Assembly (NCBI RefSeq): GCF_000763495.1
Contig: NZ_CP009576.1
Coordinates: 1,808,001 to 1,872,000 of the forward strand
DNA from: Listeria ivanovii subsp. londoniensis
GTDB taxonomy: Bacteria > Bacillota > Bacilli > Lactobacillales > Listeriaceae
Reading direction: 5' to 3'
Length of the DNA stretch: 64,000 nucleotides
Position 1 is the first letter of the stretch; each line of letters opens with the position of its first letter. Positions 8,863 through 17,263 of the stretch are shown one piece after another. Position numbers and translations under genes: made by a program. A model generated the notes under the pieces. It had not been told where the DNA came from, ran no database searches, and saw only the letters and a program-made list of their open reading frames with translations.

Positions 8863-8877
8863 TTATAATAATTATAA
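8863..8877. promoter_or_regulatory. PerR box
   Basis: TTATAATAATTATAA is a perfect 7-1-7 match to the PerR consensus TTATAATnATTATAA and differs from the Fur consensus (TGATAAT). It begins eight bases upstream of the -35 box of the peroxiredoxin promoter. Confidence 0.88.
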
Positions 8878-8887
8878 ACAAACAAAG

Positions 8888-8916
8888 AGCATGCTGAATT
8901 AACCGCATGCTTTTTT
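8888..8916. terminator. Hairpin between murC and the peroxiredoxin gene
   Basis: AGCATGC and GCATGCT form a seven-pair stem with a ten-base loop. The best T run is on the plus strand; on the minus strand (after murC) the tract is TCTTTGTTTG, a weaker terminator. Confidence 0.6.
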
Positions 8917-8921
8917 ATTAT

Positions 8922-10265
8922 TTAGTTAATGGCACTTTTTTTCACTTCAGCATCGGTAATTTCTTCTTGATCCAGCACTTTTTCATAGGCTGCTTGGAAT
9001 TTTTGAACATCTCCGGCACCCATGAATAAAATTACTGCTCCAGGATATTTCAAAAGTTCTTCAGTATGCTCTTCTTTAATAATATGATTTCCTTTAGTTT
9101 TATGCGCTAAATCAGCAATCGTTAAATTACCAGTTTTTTCACGTGCTGAACCAAAGATATCACAAAGATATACTTCATCTGCTAAATTTAAGCTATCAGC
9201 AAACCCTTGTAAAAATGTACGTGTTCGTGTAAATGTATGCGGTTGGAATACAGCAACTACTTTTTTATCAGGATATTTTTGTCGTGCAGCATTTACGGTT
9301 GCACGTATTTCTGACGGATGATGCGCATAATCGTCTACTAAAACTTGATTACTTTTTTCTGTAATGCTAAATCTTCTTTTAACGCCTTCAAATGTTTTTA
9401 ATTCTGCTTTTACTGCTTCCACTGGCAAACCTTCATAGTCGCAAAGTGCAATAACACTTAACGCATTTAATACGTTATGATCTCCGTAAGCAGGAATTTC
9501 AAAAGAAGCTAAAAACTCGTCGCGATGATAAACATCAAAACGGGTTCCAGTAGTTTCTTTAATAACATTCTTGGCTTGGAATTCATTATCTTCACCAAAA
9601 CCGAAATAAATGATCGGAACATCTAAAGTAAGCTTGCGAAGTTCTGCGTCATCACCTAGTGCAAACACTGCTTTTTTCACTTGTTTGCCAAGCGTTTCGA
9701 ACGCATTAAAAACATCATCCACACTCTTAAAATAATCCGGATGATCCCAATCAATATTCGTCATTATGGCATAGGTTGGTTTATAAGCAAGGAAATGACG
9801 TTGATATTCACACGCTTCAAGTGCAAAATACTCTGCACCTTTTGTTCCACTGCCCGTTCCGTCACCAATTAAGTATGAGGTTGGACGAATCGCACCAACT
9901 ACGTGTGATAACAAACCTGTTGTTGATGTTTTACCGTGCGAACCTGTAATAGCAATACTTGTGTAACCATCAATTAATTGACCTAAAAATTTATGATAAC
10001 GAATAACCGGAAGATCTAGTTCCATCGCACGCTCAATTTCTTCATGCGTATCTGGAAAGGCGTTTCCAGCGATGATTGTTAGCCCGCTCTTTATATTATC
10101 TGCCGAAAAAGTAGTAATCGGAATTTGCTTTTCTTCTAAAGCTTTTTGTGTAAAAAAGTATTTATCCACATCGCTACCTTGCACTTGAAAACCTTTATCA
10201 TGCAGGATTTGAGCAAGTGCACTCATTCCTGACCCTTTTATTCCAACAAAATGATAGATAGTCAT
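8922..10265 (-). CDS. murC: UDP-N-acetylmuramate--L-alanine ligase
   Basis: 447 residues; cytoplasmic Mur ligase adding L-Ala to UDP-MurNAc in peptidoglycan synthesis. The N-terminal Rossmann motif [14 protein letters not shown], the ATP-binding [14 protein letters not shown] and the MurC-type C-terminal [14 protein letters not shown] are all seen. I chose the ATG giving [13 protein letters not shown] sits at the right distance and overlaps an in-frame ATG five codons upstream that has no site of its own. Transcribed as a single gene from an extended -10 promoter with an unusually long leader. sftA lies behind it in the same direction. Confidence 0.95.
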   Translation of the reverse strand: MTIYHFVGIKGSGMSALAQILHDKGFQVQGSDVDKYFFTQKALEEKQIPITTFSADNIKSGLTIIAGNAFPDTHEEIERAMELDLPVIRYHKFLGQLIDGYTSIAITGSHGKTSTTGLLSHVVGAIRPTSYLIGDGTGSGTKGAEYFALEACEYQRHFLAYKPTYAIMTNIDWDHPDYFKSVDDVFNAFETLGKQVKKAVFALGDDAELRKLTLDVPIIYFGFGEDNEFQAKNVIKETTGTRFDVYHRDEFLASFEIPAYGDHNVLNALSVIALCDYEGLPVEAVKAELKTFEGVKRRFSITEKSNQVLVDDYAHHPSEIRATVNAARQKYPDKKVVAVFQPHTFTRTRTFLQGFADSLNLADEVYLCDIFGSAREKTGNLTIADLAHKTKGNHIIKEEHTEELLKYPGAVILFMGAGDVQKFQAAYEKVLDQEEITDAEVKKSAIN

Positions 10266-10445
10266 TATTTGAACCCCCATTAATTTATCATGAAGAGGGT
10301 GCCTAAAAATACATGTTAACTGTTAAGCACTAAGTCTTAACTTTGAAAACAGCATAAAGCTTCCGTTTTCTAGACATCATCTTACGTTCCAGTTGTGTTT
10401 TATGTTTAATATCTTGCTGAGTCGATAATTCACCAGCTTATTATA
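10266..10445 (-). promoter_or_regulatory. murC promoter and long leader
   Basis: Minus-strand TGATATAAT (10440-10448), an extended -10 element with poor -35, should start RNA near 10433, about 168 bases before the murC ATG. The leader holds a six-pair hairpin GTTAAG/CTTAAC (10322-10341) and no terminator or leader peptide that I can see. Confidence 0.5.
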
Positions 10446-10558
10446 TCACTTTCCATGTAAATAGAAAAACCTTTCACCAAATATAAGAGAAATTACTCAT
10501 GAAAATAGCTATAAAATGTAAAACTGATTAGGTATTATGTTAGTTTAGTACTACAAAA

Positions 10559-12877
10559 TTACGTTTCCTTGTTTCTGAGTTTCGCTAATTGGTCTTTGGT
10601 GATAATAACATCACGTGGTTTAGAACCATTGATTCCTGAGACAATTTGATGATTTTCGAGCGATTCCATTAATCTCGCTGCTCGGTTATAGCCTATTCTA
10701 AAATGTCTTTGAAGTAAGGAAGTAGATGCTGCATTTTGACTTAATACAAAGTCGCATGCTTCTTCAAATAATTCATCGGTATTCTCTTTAGCCGTTTCTT
10801 TCACAAGGAGTTCTTGCTCTTCAAAGATGTAATCAGCCTCCCCTTGTGTGCGAACATGGGCTACAACTGCATCAATTTCCTCGTCACTGACAAAAGTTCC
10901 TTGTAAACGAACCGGTTTGCTTGCGCCACTTGGTAAGAAGAGCATGTCTCCTTTTCCAAGTAGTTTTTCAGCGCCACTTGCATCCAGTATCGTTCTGGAA
11001 TCGATTTGCGACGATACAGAGAACGAAACACGCGTTGGGATGTTCGCCTTGATGAGACCCGTAATTACATCGACAGAAGGTCTCTGCGTCGCTACAATCA
11101 TATGAATACCACATGCACGCGCTTTTTGGGCAATGCGACTGATGGATTCTTCAACATCATTTGGAGCTACCATCATCAAATCAGCTAACTCATCAATCAC
11201 GATTAATATATACGGTAATTTTTCTCCGGTATAATCTGGATGACTTGCGTATTCATTGTATTTTTCCATATTACGAACACCAGTATGACTAAATAATTGA
11301 TAGCGCCGTTCCATTTCTTCTACAGCCCATTTCAAAGCAACGGTAGCCGCTTTTGCATCAGTAATTACCGGGCTAACAAGATGCGGAATTCGATTGTATG
11401 GTGCTAGTTCCACCATTTTCGGATCAATCAAAAGTAGCTTTAACTGGTCTGGTGTCGCTTTATAAAGTAAACTAACCAGCAAAGAATTGATACAAACACT
11501 TTTACCAGACCCTGTCGCTCCAGCAATTAAACCATGTGGCATTTTTTGTAAATCCGTAATAATCGGTGTTCCCGAAATATCTAATCCCAGTGCAGCAGTA
11601 AGTGGCGATGTGGATGATTGAAAGGCTTCGGTATTCATTAATTCAGAAAGCATCACCGGCCGACTTGTTTGGTTAGGAATTTCAATCCCAACTGTGCTCT
11701 TACCAGGTATTGGCGCTTCTATCCGAATATCTTTTGCCGCTAAGCTAAGTTTAATATCATCTGTTAAATTGGTAATTTTGCTAACTTTAACACCTTTTTC
11801 TGGTTGAACTTCAAATCTAGTAACAGCTGGTCCTTGTGTTCTATTAACAACACTCGCCTGAACATTGAAATTTGCTAATGTCTCGTCTAACATTTCTTGC
11901 TGCATTTGGAGCCAAGAATCATCTTCTCGTTTAGAAACTGGTGGATGAAGCAAATTGAATGCTGGGAATTGATAATTCCCCGTGTGTTCTACTGTTGTCG
12001 CCATTCGTCCTGAAACCACCTCAACTGATTCCTCTTTTTGAAGTGCTTGCTTGTCTCTTTTCACCATCATTACATTAAACGGAATTCTGCTCTTTTGTAA
12101 TTGTTCTTGTCGATTTACTTCTATTTGTGTTGTTTTTGCAACTGAAGCCGTTTGCGTTTGTGGTTCTTCTTTTATAAGCGAAACACGAGTTGGTTGTTCA
12201 GAAGCAACCGGTTCAACTGGGTGTTCTGGAATAACTTCCTCTGTTACAATCTTCTCTTCTACGACATCTTCCGGAAGCGAATCTTCTATCTGACGTTCTA
12301 TCTCCGCTTCAAAAGCAATCGTTTCAGCATCTGCTAAGTCTGGTAAATCTACTGGTGTAATTGTCAAGTCATCCCGTATCTCTGCGATTTCTTCCGTTTC
12401 AGATACTGCATATTCAAATTTACTCGGCCGTTTATTAAAAGCATAAACAGGAGACGGAACATCGGTTGCAGCAAAAGGACGTTTTCTCTCCTCTTTTTCC
12501 CCTACAGATTGATCTACCTTTTGTGGTAATGGCTTCATGTTAACTTTTTGAGATTGAATTGGTGCGTTATTTGGTTTATCTGGTATTAAAGGAAAACGAA
12601 ATTCACCTTTTGGATATTGATAGACCATTTGTGTCTTTATAGGACGTTTCACTTGTTGCAACGCTTTTTGTTTAGAAACCGGAGCTGTTTTATTAGGCAC
12701 CGACCGATTATTTTTTACTACTCGCCGTTCTTTTGTTTTTATTGCCGTCACATTTGATTTTGGCGCTACATCTGGAGCGCTTTTTACTTTCTTTTCTGCT
12801 TTGTTAGCAGGTTTAGTTTCATATGTATCTACTTCTTCGTCCATATCGCCAAAGAAAAAATCTTTAAACCATCCCAT
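10559..12877 (-). CDS. sftA: Soluble FtsK/SpoIIIE-family DNA translocase (SftA/YtpT)
   Basis: 772 residues. There are no membrane helices: the N terminus (MGWFKDFFFGDMDEEVDTY) leads into a long basic then acidic linker of about 300 residues. The motor follows: Walker A GATGSGKS at 453-460, Walker B LIVIDELADLMM, the FtsK signature IATQRPSVDVITG region, and a C-terminal gamma winged helix (SLLQRHFRIGYNRAARLMES) that would read KOPS/SRS-like polarity sequences. Absence of the membrane domain identifies it as SftA rather than SpoIIIE. It helps clear chromosomal DNA from the closing septum. ATG preceded by AGGGTGATA. Confidence 0.9.
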   Translation of the reverse strand: MGWFKDFFFGDMDEEVDTYETKPANKAEKKVKSAPDVAPKSNVTAIKTKERRVVKNNRSVPNKTAPVSKQKALQQVKRPIKTQMVYQYPKGEFRFPLIPDKPNNAPIQSQKVNMKPLPQKVDQSVGEKEERKRPFAATDVPSPVYAFNKRPSKFEYAVSETEEIAEIRDDLTITPVDLPDLADAETIAFEAEIERQIEDSLPEDVVEEKIVTEEVIPEHPVEPVASEQPTRVSLIKEEPQTQTASVAKTTQIEVNRQEQLQKSRIPFNVMMVKRDKQALQKEESVEVVSGRMATTVEHTGNYQFPAFNLLHPPVSKREDDSWLQMQQEMLDETLANFNVQASVVNRTQGPAVTRFEVQPEKGVKVSKITNLTDDIKLSLAAKDIRIEAPIPGKSTVGIEIPNQTSRPVMLSELMNTEAFQSSTSPLTAALGLDISGTPIITDLQKMPHGLIAGATGSGKSVCINSLLVSLLYKATPDQLKLLLIDPKMVELAPYNRIPHLVSPVITDAKAATVALKWAVEEMERRYQLFSHTGVRNMEKYNEYASHPDYTGEKLPYILIVIDELADLMMVAPNDVEESISRIAQKARACGIHMIVATQRPSVDVITGLIKANIPTRVSFSVSSQIDSRTILDASGAEKLLGKGDMLFLPSGASKPVRLQGTFVSDEEIDAVVAHVRTQGEADYIFEEQELLVKETAKENTDELFEEACDFVLSQNAASTSLLQRHFRIGYNRAARLMESLENHQIVSGINGSKPRDVIITKDQLAKLRNKET

Positions 12878-13053
12878 TCATTATCACCCTAAATTTAATT
12901 TTCTTGTTTGATTTTAACAGACAAAAACGAAATAATCTATGACAAAATTGTGAATTCGCTATATTTCGAGTCATATTCGTTATAATACCTTGATATTACT
13001 AGCTTTAAACCTGATATAAGTTTTTGTTATAGAACGGGAAATGATTGTTTTTA

Positions 13054-13077
13054 ATACAATTTACATATAAATTGTAT
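13054..13077. repeat. Perfect inverted repeat, 10-base arms
   Basis: ATACAATTTA and TAAATTGTAT separated by CATA. There is no T run, so it is not a terminator; the size fits an operator for a dimeric regulator. It lies about 177 bases upstream of sftA. Confidence 0.6.
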
Positions 13078-13137
13078 ACAATAACAAATCAATCGTAGAA
13101 CATTTTATTATTATTCACAATATGCTATTTTACAAAC

Positions 13138-13167
13138 AAAAAAACACCTGATTTGTAATCAGATGTT
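13138..13167 (-). terminator. Terminator after ytpR
   Basis: On the minus strand ACATCTGATT pairs with AATCAGGTGT (one G-T pair), followed by TTTTTT. It closes the operon that ends with ytpR. Confidence 0.8.
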
Positions 13168-13184
13168 CATAAACTTTCCTTTAT

Positions 13185-13802
13185 TTAGAAGTTAACCGGA
13201 AAAACTTCCCCAGTAGCTGCAGAGTCTTCTAAAACCAAAATTCCTTTTTCAGTCGGCGCATTCGGTATCGCTAATTCTCTTGCGGCACACACCATACCAA
13301 AAGAATCTTCTCCACGTAAATTCGATGGTTTAATAATTAAGCCGCTTGGCATCACGGCACCAATTTTAGCTACCACTACTTTTTGGCCAGCTTCAATATT
13401 TGGTGCACCACAGACGATTTGCAACACTTCCCCACCAATGTTAATTTGACAAACATTTAATTTATCCGCATTAGGATGTTTTTCTTTCGCCTCTACATAA
13501 CCAACAACAAATTTAGGCGAAAGGTCTGCAACGATTTCAGGTTCAAAACCAGCTTTTTCAATAACTTGATTCATTTTATCTACTAATTCTTCTGTTAATT
13601 CTACTTTTCCATTAGCAGCAATCTCAAAATATTTTGAGCTATTAAAGATGTTGAAGCCTGCTAACGTTTTTGTTTCTCTATCAAATATACGAGCAACATC
13701 CCCGTGACGTTCCCACTCACGATTTTCGAATGTTACTTCTCCCGTTTCAATTAGTAGAGTATCCCCTACCCCTTTTTCATTATAAAATGCGTTTACTATC
13801 AC
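13185..13802 (-). CDS. ytpR: Free-standing tRNA-binding domain protein (YtpR, PheT-N/EMAP-like)
   Basis: 205 residues. The C-terminal ~110 residues form an OB-fold tRNA-binding domain (VVGYVEAKEKHPNADKLNVC, GAPNIEAGQKVVVAKIGAVM, LRGEDSFGMVCAARELAI) like that at the N terminus of the PheRS beta chain and in Arc1/EMAPII; the N-terminal ~90 residues are the DUF4479 domain. No synthetase catalytic core is present, so it is not PheT. GTG start behind AAAGGAG. Five bases downstream of ytpQ; probably one transcript ytoP-...-ytpP-ytpQ-ytpR. Exact role unknown; tRNA binding is inferred. Confidence 0.88.
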   Translation of the reverse strand: MIVNAFYNEKGVGDTLLIETGEVTFENREWERHGDVARIFDRETKTLAGFNIFNSSKYFEIAANGKVELTEELVDKMNQVIEKAGFEPEIVADLSPKFVVGYVEAKEKHPNADKLNVCQINIGGEVLQIVCGAPNIEAGQKVVVAKIGAVMPSGLIIKPSNLRGEDSFGMVCAARELAIPNAPTEKGILVLEDSAATGEVFPVNF

Positions 13803-13807
13803 GTCTT

Positions 13808-14608
13808 CTACTCCTTTAATCTGTTTTTTGCCATTATAAATATCGGTTCCAGTTTACCATTATTATAGACAAATGGCAAAGAGGTAATTGGTACAAGCCC
13901 ATCTGCAAAGAAATCCATCGTCATATGCGCTAGGACATCGTAACCTGTGTTATCTTGTATGTCACCAATAATCAAGACATCTTGATGCGGAACAGCCAGC
14001 ACCATTTCGCCAGTTAATTTTCCACGCATTTCTGCTAAAAAAGATTCATTTAATAACCGGCTAGCATCATAACCATCGTTTGTTCTTACAAAATAAAAGT
14101 CATTGCCATTAACAGCGTCTTTTTTTAGCGGTACTTCTAATTGTGCCAAATTACGAGTAGCCGCTTCTTTTATATCCTCGCGCGTTATCTCTTCTTCAAG
14201 AAGCATGCTCTCCTCGATAAAACGGTAGGAGTTTCCTAAATCATACGCAAAAAAAATGTTTGTTTCTGCGGTATGCTCATCCATTAAAAGCACCCCTCCC
14301 ACTTTTGTTTTGTTCGGGAATGAAGTAGCTCGGACGACTGGATAAATACGATTCATGTTGTTCTTAAGTGTCACATCCCCTTCCGCAGCTCGAAAACCTT
14401 CTTCTACATAATAAACAATTTTGCGGATAGCAGCGTCTCCATCATTTTCGTAGTTCGCAATGATTTGCGGAATCGTAAGCGTTACTTTTTTATCTGCTTG
14501 CATTACTAGCAGCGTATCATTATCACGATTGTAAGAAAACTGCCGATTCGGTGCTTTTAGTTCGCATTCTAATCGTTCTTTCATTTTTAGTGTAGTCATT
14601 TTTGCCAA
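13808..14608 (-). CDS. ytpQ: DUF1444 family protein YtpQ
   Basis: 266 residues, cytosolic, matching the DUF1444/YtpQ family found next to ytpP and ytpR throughout Bacillales. Features seen: a charged N terminus ([15 protein letters not shown]), central [15 protein letters not shown], and the conserved [18 protein letters not shown] near the C terminus. No catalytic motif is recognisable. TTG start placed seven bases after GGGGAG; an ATG three codons downstream is the alternative. Function unknown; conserved linkage with a thioredoxin-like protein and a tRNA-binding domain suggests a shared process. Confidence 0.8.
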   Translation of the reverse strand: MAKMTTLKMKERLECELKAPNRQFSYNRDNDTLLVMQADKKVTLTIPQIIANYENDGDAAIRKIVYYVEEGFRAAEGDVTLKNNMNRIYPVVRATSFPNKTKVGGVLLMDEHTAETNIFFAYDLGNSYRFIEESMLLEEEITREDIKEAATRNLAQLEVPLKKDAVNGNDFYFVRTNDGYDASRLLNESFLAEMRGKLTGEMVLAVPHQDVLIIGDIQDNTGYDVLAHMTMDFFADGLVPITSLPFVYNNGKLEPIFIMAKNRLKE

Positions 14609-14644
14609 TAGTTGTCTCCCCTTCCATGAAAAGCCGACACTTTA

Positions 14645-14956
14645 TTAAATCGCAGCTAGGAAATCATTAATTTCTTCTTTTGTTTTTCGGTCTTTACTCA
14701 CGAAACGGCCAACTTCCATACCATCTTCAAACACAAGAAAACTCGGGATTCCAAAAACTCCTAAGTCCGCACATAAATCAATAAAAGCATCCCGGTCTAC
14801 ATGATAAAACGCAAAATCTTCATTTTCCACTTCAATTTCTGGCATAACCGGTTCAATATATTTACAATCCCCACACCAATCTGCACTAAACATAAAGACG
14901 GATTTTCCTTCCACTTTAATTGCATTAAACTGTTCGATTGATTCTAAATTTTTCAT
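14645..14956 (-). CDS. ytpP: Thioredoxin-like protein YtpP
   Basis: 103 residues, one thioredoxin fold. The active site is Cys28-Gly-Asp-Cys31 (SADWCGDCKYIEP), and the cis-Pro loop is GIPSF. CGDC replaces the canonical CGPC, as usual in the YtpP group; YtpP-type proteins have been linked to bacillithiol chemistry, which Listeria possesses. Strong AGAAGGAG ribosome binding site. Lies between the small membrane protein and ytpQ in the same orientation. Confidence 0.88.
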   Translation of the reverse strand: MKNLESIEQFNAIKVEGKSVFMFSADWCGDCKYIEPVMPEIEVENEDFAFYHVDRDAFIDLCADLGVFGIPSFLVFEDGMEVGRFVSKDRKTKEEINDFLAAI

Positions 14957-15079
14957 TTTATGCTCCTTCTACTTATATTCTAGTTAAATCCTACCGCCAA
15001 ACAAAGTATTCGTCCAGAATAAAGCTCAACTAATACTAGACAAGAAAAAAAGTTTGGCTTTTATTCAAAACCAAACTTT

Positions 15080-15298
15080 TTACCGCACTTTGGAATGCGC
15101 TTTTTTTCGCTTTTGATAGTCACCATAATAACCAAAGGCAAGTGTCATTACTCCAGCTAAGAACGTGATAATAATCCAGCCAAATTCCGTCTTGCGAAAA
15201 TAGGATAGATGGACCAAATACCCTAGTAAAAAAACGATACTTGCAGCCAAAAGCAACATTCCAACCAACAGCACCGGATTTTTGCTTATTTTACGCAT
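15080..15298 (-). CDS. Small membrane protein, two predicted helices
   Basis: 72 residues with helices at about residues 8-30 ([20 protein letters not shown]) and 37-59 ([20 protein letters not shown]), and a basic C-terminal tail ([11 protein letters not shown]). Not a family I can name with certainty. Its start codon lies inside the end of the M42 aminopeptidase gene (eight-base overlap), so the two are translationally coupled. A hairpin (CAAACTTT/AAAGTTTGG, around 15041-15080) just past its stop may terminate or attenuate transcription. Confidence 0.75.
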   Translation of the reverse strand: MRKISKNPVLLVGMLLLAASIVFLLGYLVHLSYFRKTEFGWIIITFLAGVMTLAFGYYGDYQKRKKAHSKVR

Positions 15299-16364
15299 TA
15301 TTTTTTATAGTTTCAAAAGTCGTTTTATCCAACCCACGAATAAGCGTGGTAATCATTTCTTTTGCAGCAGCATAATCATCTACATGTAAAATAGAATTAG
15401 TAGAATGGATATATCTGGCTGGAACACCTATTACAGCGCTTGGAATACCACTTAACGAGGTGTGAACTTTACCAGCATCCGTACCTCCTGGAGAGACGAA
15501 ATATTGATAAGGAATGTTATTAGTTTCTGCTGTATCTAGTAAAAATTCCCGCATACCACGATGCATAATCATCGTCCGGTCAAAAATGCGTAACAAGAAA
15601 CCTTGACCAATTTGGCCAAATTGCGATTTATTTCCAGTTGTATCGTTAGCAGGACTGGCATCAAGGGCAAAGAATAAATCAGGTTGAATCATATTGGCAC
15701 TAACACCTGCCCCCCGTAAACCTACCTCTTCTTGCACATTTGCTCCGGAAAACAGTGTGTTCGGAAGTGATTCTCCTTTTAATTCTTTCAAAAGTTCGAT
15801 TGCAAGTCCTACTCCATAGCGATTATCCCAAGCCTTTGCTAAAATCTTTTTCGGATTAGCAAGTGGTGTGAATTCTGAAACAGGCACGATAAATTGTCCT
15901 GGTTTGATACCTATTTTTTCTGCATCTGTTTTATCGTCGGCACCAATATCAATTAATAAATTTTTTGGATCAGTAGGTTTGCTACGTTCTGCTTCTGTCA
16001 ACAAATGTGGTGGAACAGACGCAACCACGCCAATTACTGGACCATTCGGCGCCATTACTTGCACTCTTTGCGCTTGCAAGACTTGCGGATTCCAACCACC
16101 AATTGTCTGAAAACGGATCATCCCATTTTCAGTGATTTGTGTAACCATAAAGCCAACTTCATCCATATGACCCGCAACAAGCACTCGCGGACCATCAGTA
16201 GCGCCGTGACGCACGCCAAAAATCCCGCCTAATCCATCTTGAATAATTTCATCTGAAACAGGCTCAAGCTCTTTTCGCATAAAAGTGCGAATTCGATGCT
16301 CATCACCAGAAGTTCCTTGTAATTCTGTTAATTCTTTAAACATCGCTAACGTTTCTTTTTCCAT
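15291..16364 (-). CDS. M42-family glutamyl aminopeptidase (YtoP/PepA type)
   Basis: 357 residues; dinuclear-metal aminopeptidase of family M42, forming large tetrahedral cytosolic assemblies. The ligand motifs are in order: [11 protein letters not shown] (His, Asp), [11 protein letters not shown] (bridging Asp), [11 protein letters not shown] (general-base Glu and ligand Glu), [10 protein letters not shown] (Asp), and [12 protein letters not shown] (His). Start ATG behind AAAGAGATG, modest. First gene of the transcript that continues to the small membrane protein. Divergent from the PepSY-like gene. Confidence 0.9.
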   Translation of the reverse strand: MEKETLAMFKELTELQGTSGDEHRIRTFMRKELEPVSDEIIQDGLGGIFGVRHGATDGPRVLVAGHMDEVGFMVTQITENGMIRFQTIGGWNPQVLQAQRVQVMAPNGPVIGVVASVPPHLLTEAERSKPTDPKNLLIDIGADDKTDAEKIGIKPGQFIVPVSEFTPLANPKKILAKAWDNRYGVGLAIELLKELKGESLPNTLFSGANVQEEVGLRGAGVSANMIQPDLFFALDASPANDTTGNKSQFGQIGQGFLLRIFDRTMIMHRGMREFLLDTAETNNIPYQYFVSPGGTDAGKVHTSLSGIPSAVIGVPARYIHSTNSILHVDDYAAAKEMITTLIRGLDKTTFETIKNNA

Positions 16365-16574
16365 TAATAATCATCTCTTTCCGTTTGAAATCTCTTTTAT
16401 TATAGCAAATAATCCGCATTCGCGCTTGAAATGCTTGCTAAAATTTCGAAAGCGCGTTCAAAAAAAACTTTTATAATCAAAAATTTGTAGTATAATGATT
16501 AAAAGAGATGCGTGTAGTAGCTTTTATTATGCCATTTTTTAAAAAGTATAGGAAAACACTAGGGAGGCAAAACA

Positions 16575-16886
16575 ATGAACTGGAAGGCTTTCATTGCCGG
16601 CGTTGGAGCGGGTGCAGCAGCTGGACACCTTGTTTATCATTATTTACTAAACGATAAAACAATTTCAGGTGATGTTATTTTAGAAAACGTGAAAAACGCA
16701 TTCAAACAAGATGGACCAATCGAGGGTTCATGGATTCAATTAAAAAAACAGCACTACAAAAAATTTGCGATTGACACGTTTGTTTATCACGGTGGCATCA
16801 CATGTATCCGTGAAGGCGAGAAAAAACAATTCGAATTTATTGCAGATGCTAATACCGGAACAATTATTGATGTATACTTAGCTTAA
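16575..16886 (+). CDS. Small PepSY-like protein (YtzB type)
   Basis: 103 residues. The N terminus (NWKAFIAGVGAGAAAGHLVY) is a weak hydrophobic glycine/alanine helix that may anchor the protein. The rest resembles a PepSY fold (DVILENVKNAFKQDGPIEGS, ending FEFIADANTGTIIDVYLA). PepSY proteins often restrain peptidases, and the divergent neighbour is an aminopeptidase, but any functional link is speculation. AGGGAGGC precedes the ATG and TATAAT (16490-16495) lies 80 bases upstream. Confidence 0.75.
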   Translation: MNWKAFIAGVGAGAAAGHLVYHYLLNDKTISGDVILENVKNAFKQDGPIEGSWIQLKKQHYKKFAIDTFVYHGGITCIREGEKKQFEFIADANTGTIIDVYLA

Positions 16887-16901
16887 TAGCTTTGAACAAA
16901 T

Positions 16902-16946
16902 AAAAAAGAGATTCTCTCCTATCACAAGTAGAGAATCTCTTTTTTG
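16902..16946. terminator. Bidirectional terminator between ytzB-like gene and the PTS operon
   Basis: AAAAAAGAGATTCTCT (16902-16917) and AGAGAATCTCTTTTTT (16930-16945) are perfect complements, with A and T runs on both sides. It ends the convergent transcripts. Confidence 0.92.
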
Positions 16947-16948
16947 TA

Positions 16949-17257
16949 TTATTTCATTTCTTTCCATATAGCAATCATTTCATAAGTAACATCTCGTAAC
17001 GTATAAGTTGTCATAAATTGATCTTCCGCATGCATAAACAAAATAGAAATTTGCACGTCTCCACCGTCTGCTTCTTTTTGAATTAATTGGACATGATTTT
17101 TATGCCCTTCACTTAGAAATTCGTTTGCTTCGTCTATTTTCAGATAGGCTTCATCAAATTTTCTTTCTCTTCCTAATCTCATTGCTTCAATAAGACAACT
17201 TCTCGCGGCTCCAACTGAGCTAATTATTTGAAATGACGCCAGTTCCATACCTTCCAT
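16949..17257 (-). CDS. PTS lactose/cellobiose-family EIIA component
   Basis: 102 residues, all-helical EIIA of the Lac family; accepts phosphate from HPr and passes it to EIIB. Phospho-accepting His76 is in ILFMHAEDQFMTTY, preceded by the HKNHVQLIQKEADGG segment. The second histidine common in the motif (HAxDHLM) is Gln here. GGGAGG precedes the ATG. Last gene of the operon, six bases after the GH3 gene. Confidence 0.9.
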   Translation of the reverse strand: MEGMELASFQIISSVGAARSCLIEAMRLGRERKFDEAYLKIDEANEFLSEGHKNHVQLIQKEADGGDVQISILFMHAEDQFMTTYTLRDVTYEMIAIWKEMK

Positions 17258-17263
17258 TTTGTG

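Larger units (their letters stand above)
12878..13184. other. Intergenic region between sftA and ytpR
   Basis: 307 bases without a gene. It holds the ytpR terminator, a perfect ten-base inverted repeat at 13054-13077, and presumably the sftA promoter near its start (a TAAAAT at about -30 with no clear -35). I see no open frame with a ribosome binding site and no named RNA. Confidence 0.5.

Noticed and set aside
13185-13802. Truncated phenylalanyl-tRNA synthetase beta chain
   Set aside because: The protein is a complete stand-alone YtpR family member with its own N-terminal domain and conserved neighbours, not a broken pheT.
16447-16460. cre-like CGAAAGCGCGTTCA between ytoP-like and ytzB-like genes
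   Set aside because: Two key positions differ and it does not fit the likely promoters; too weak to call.
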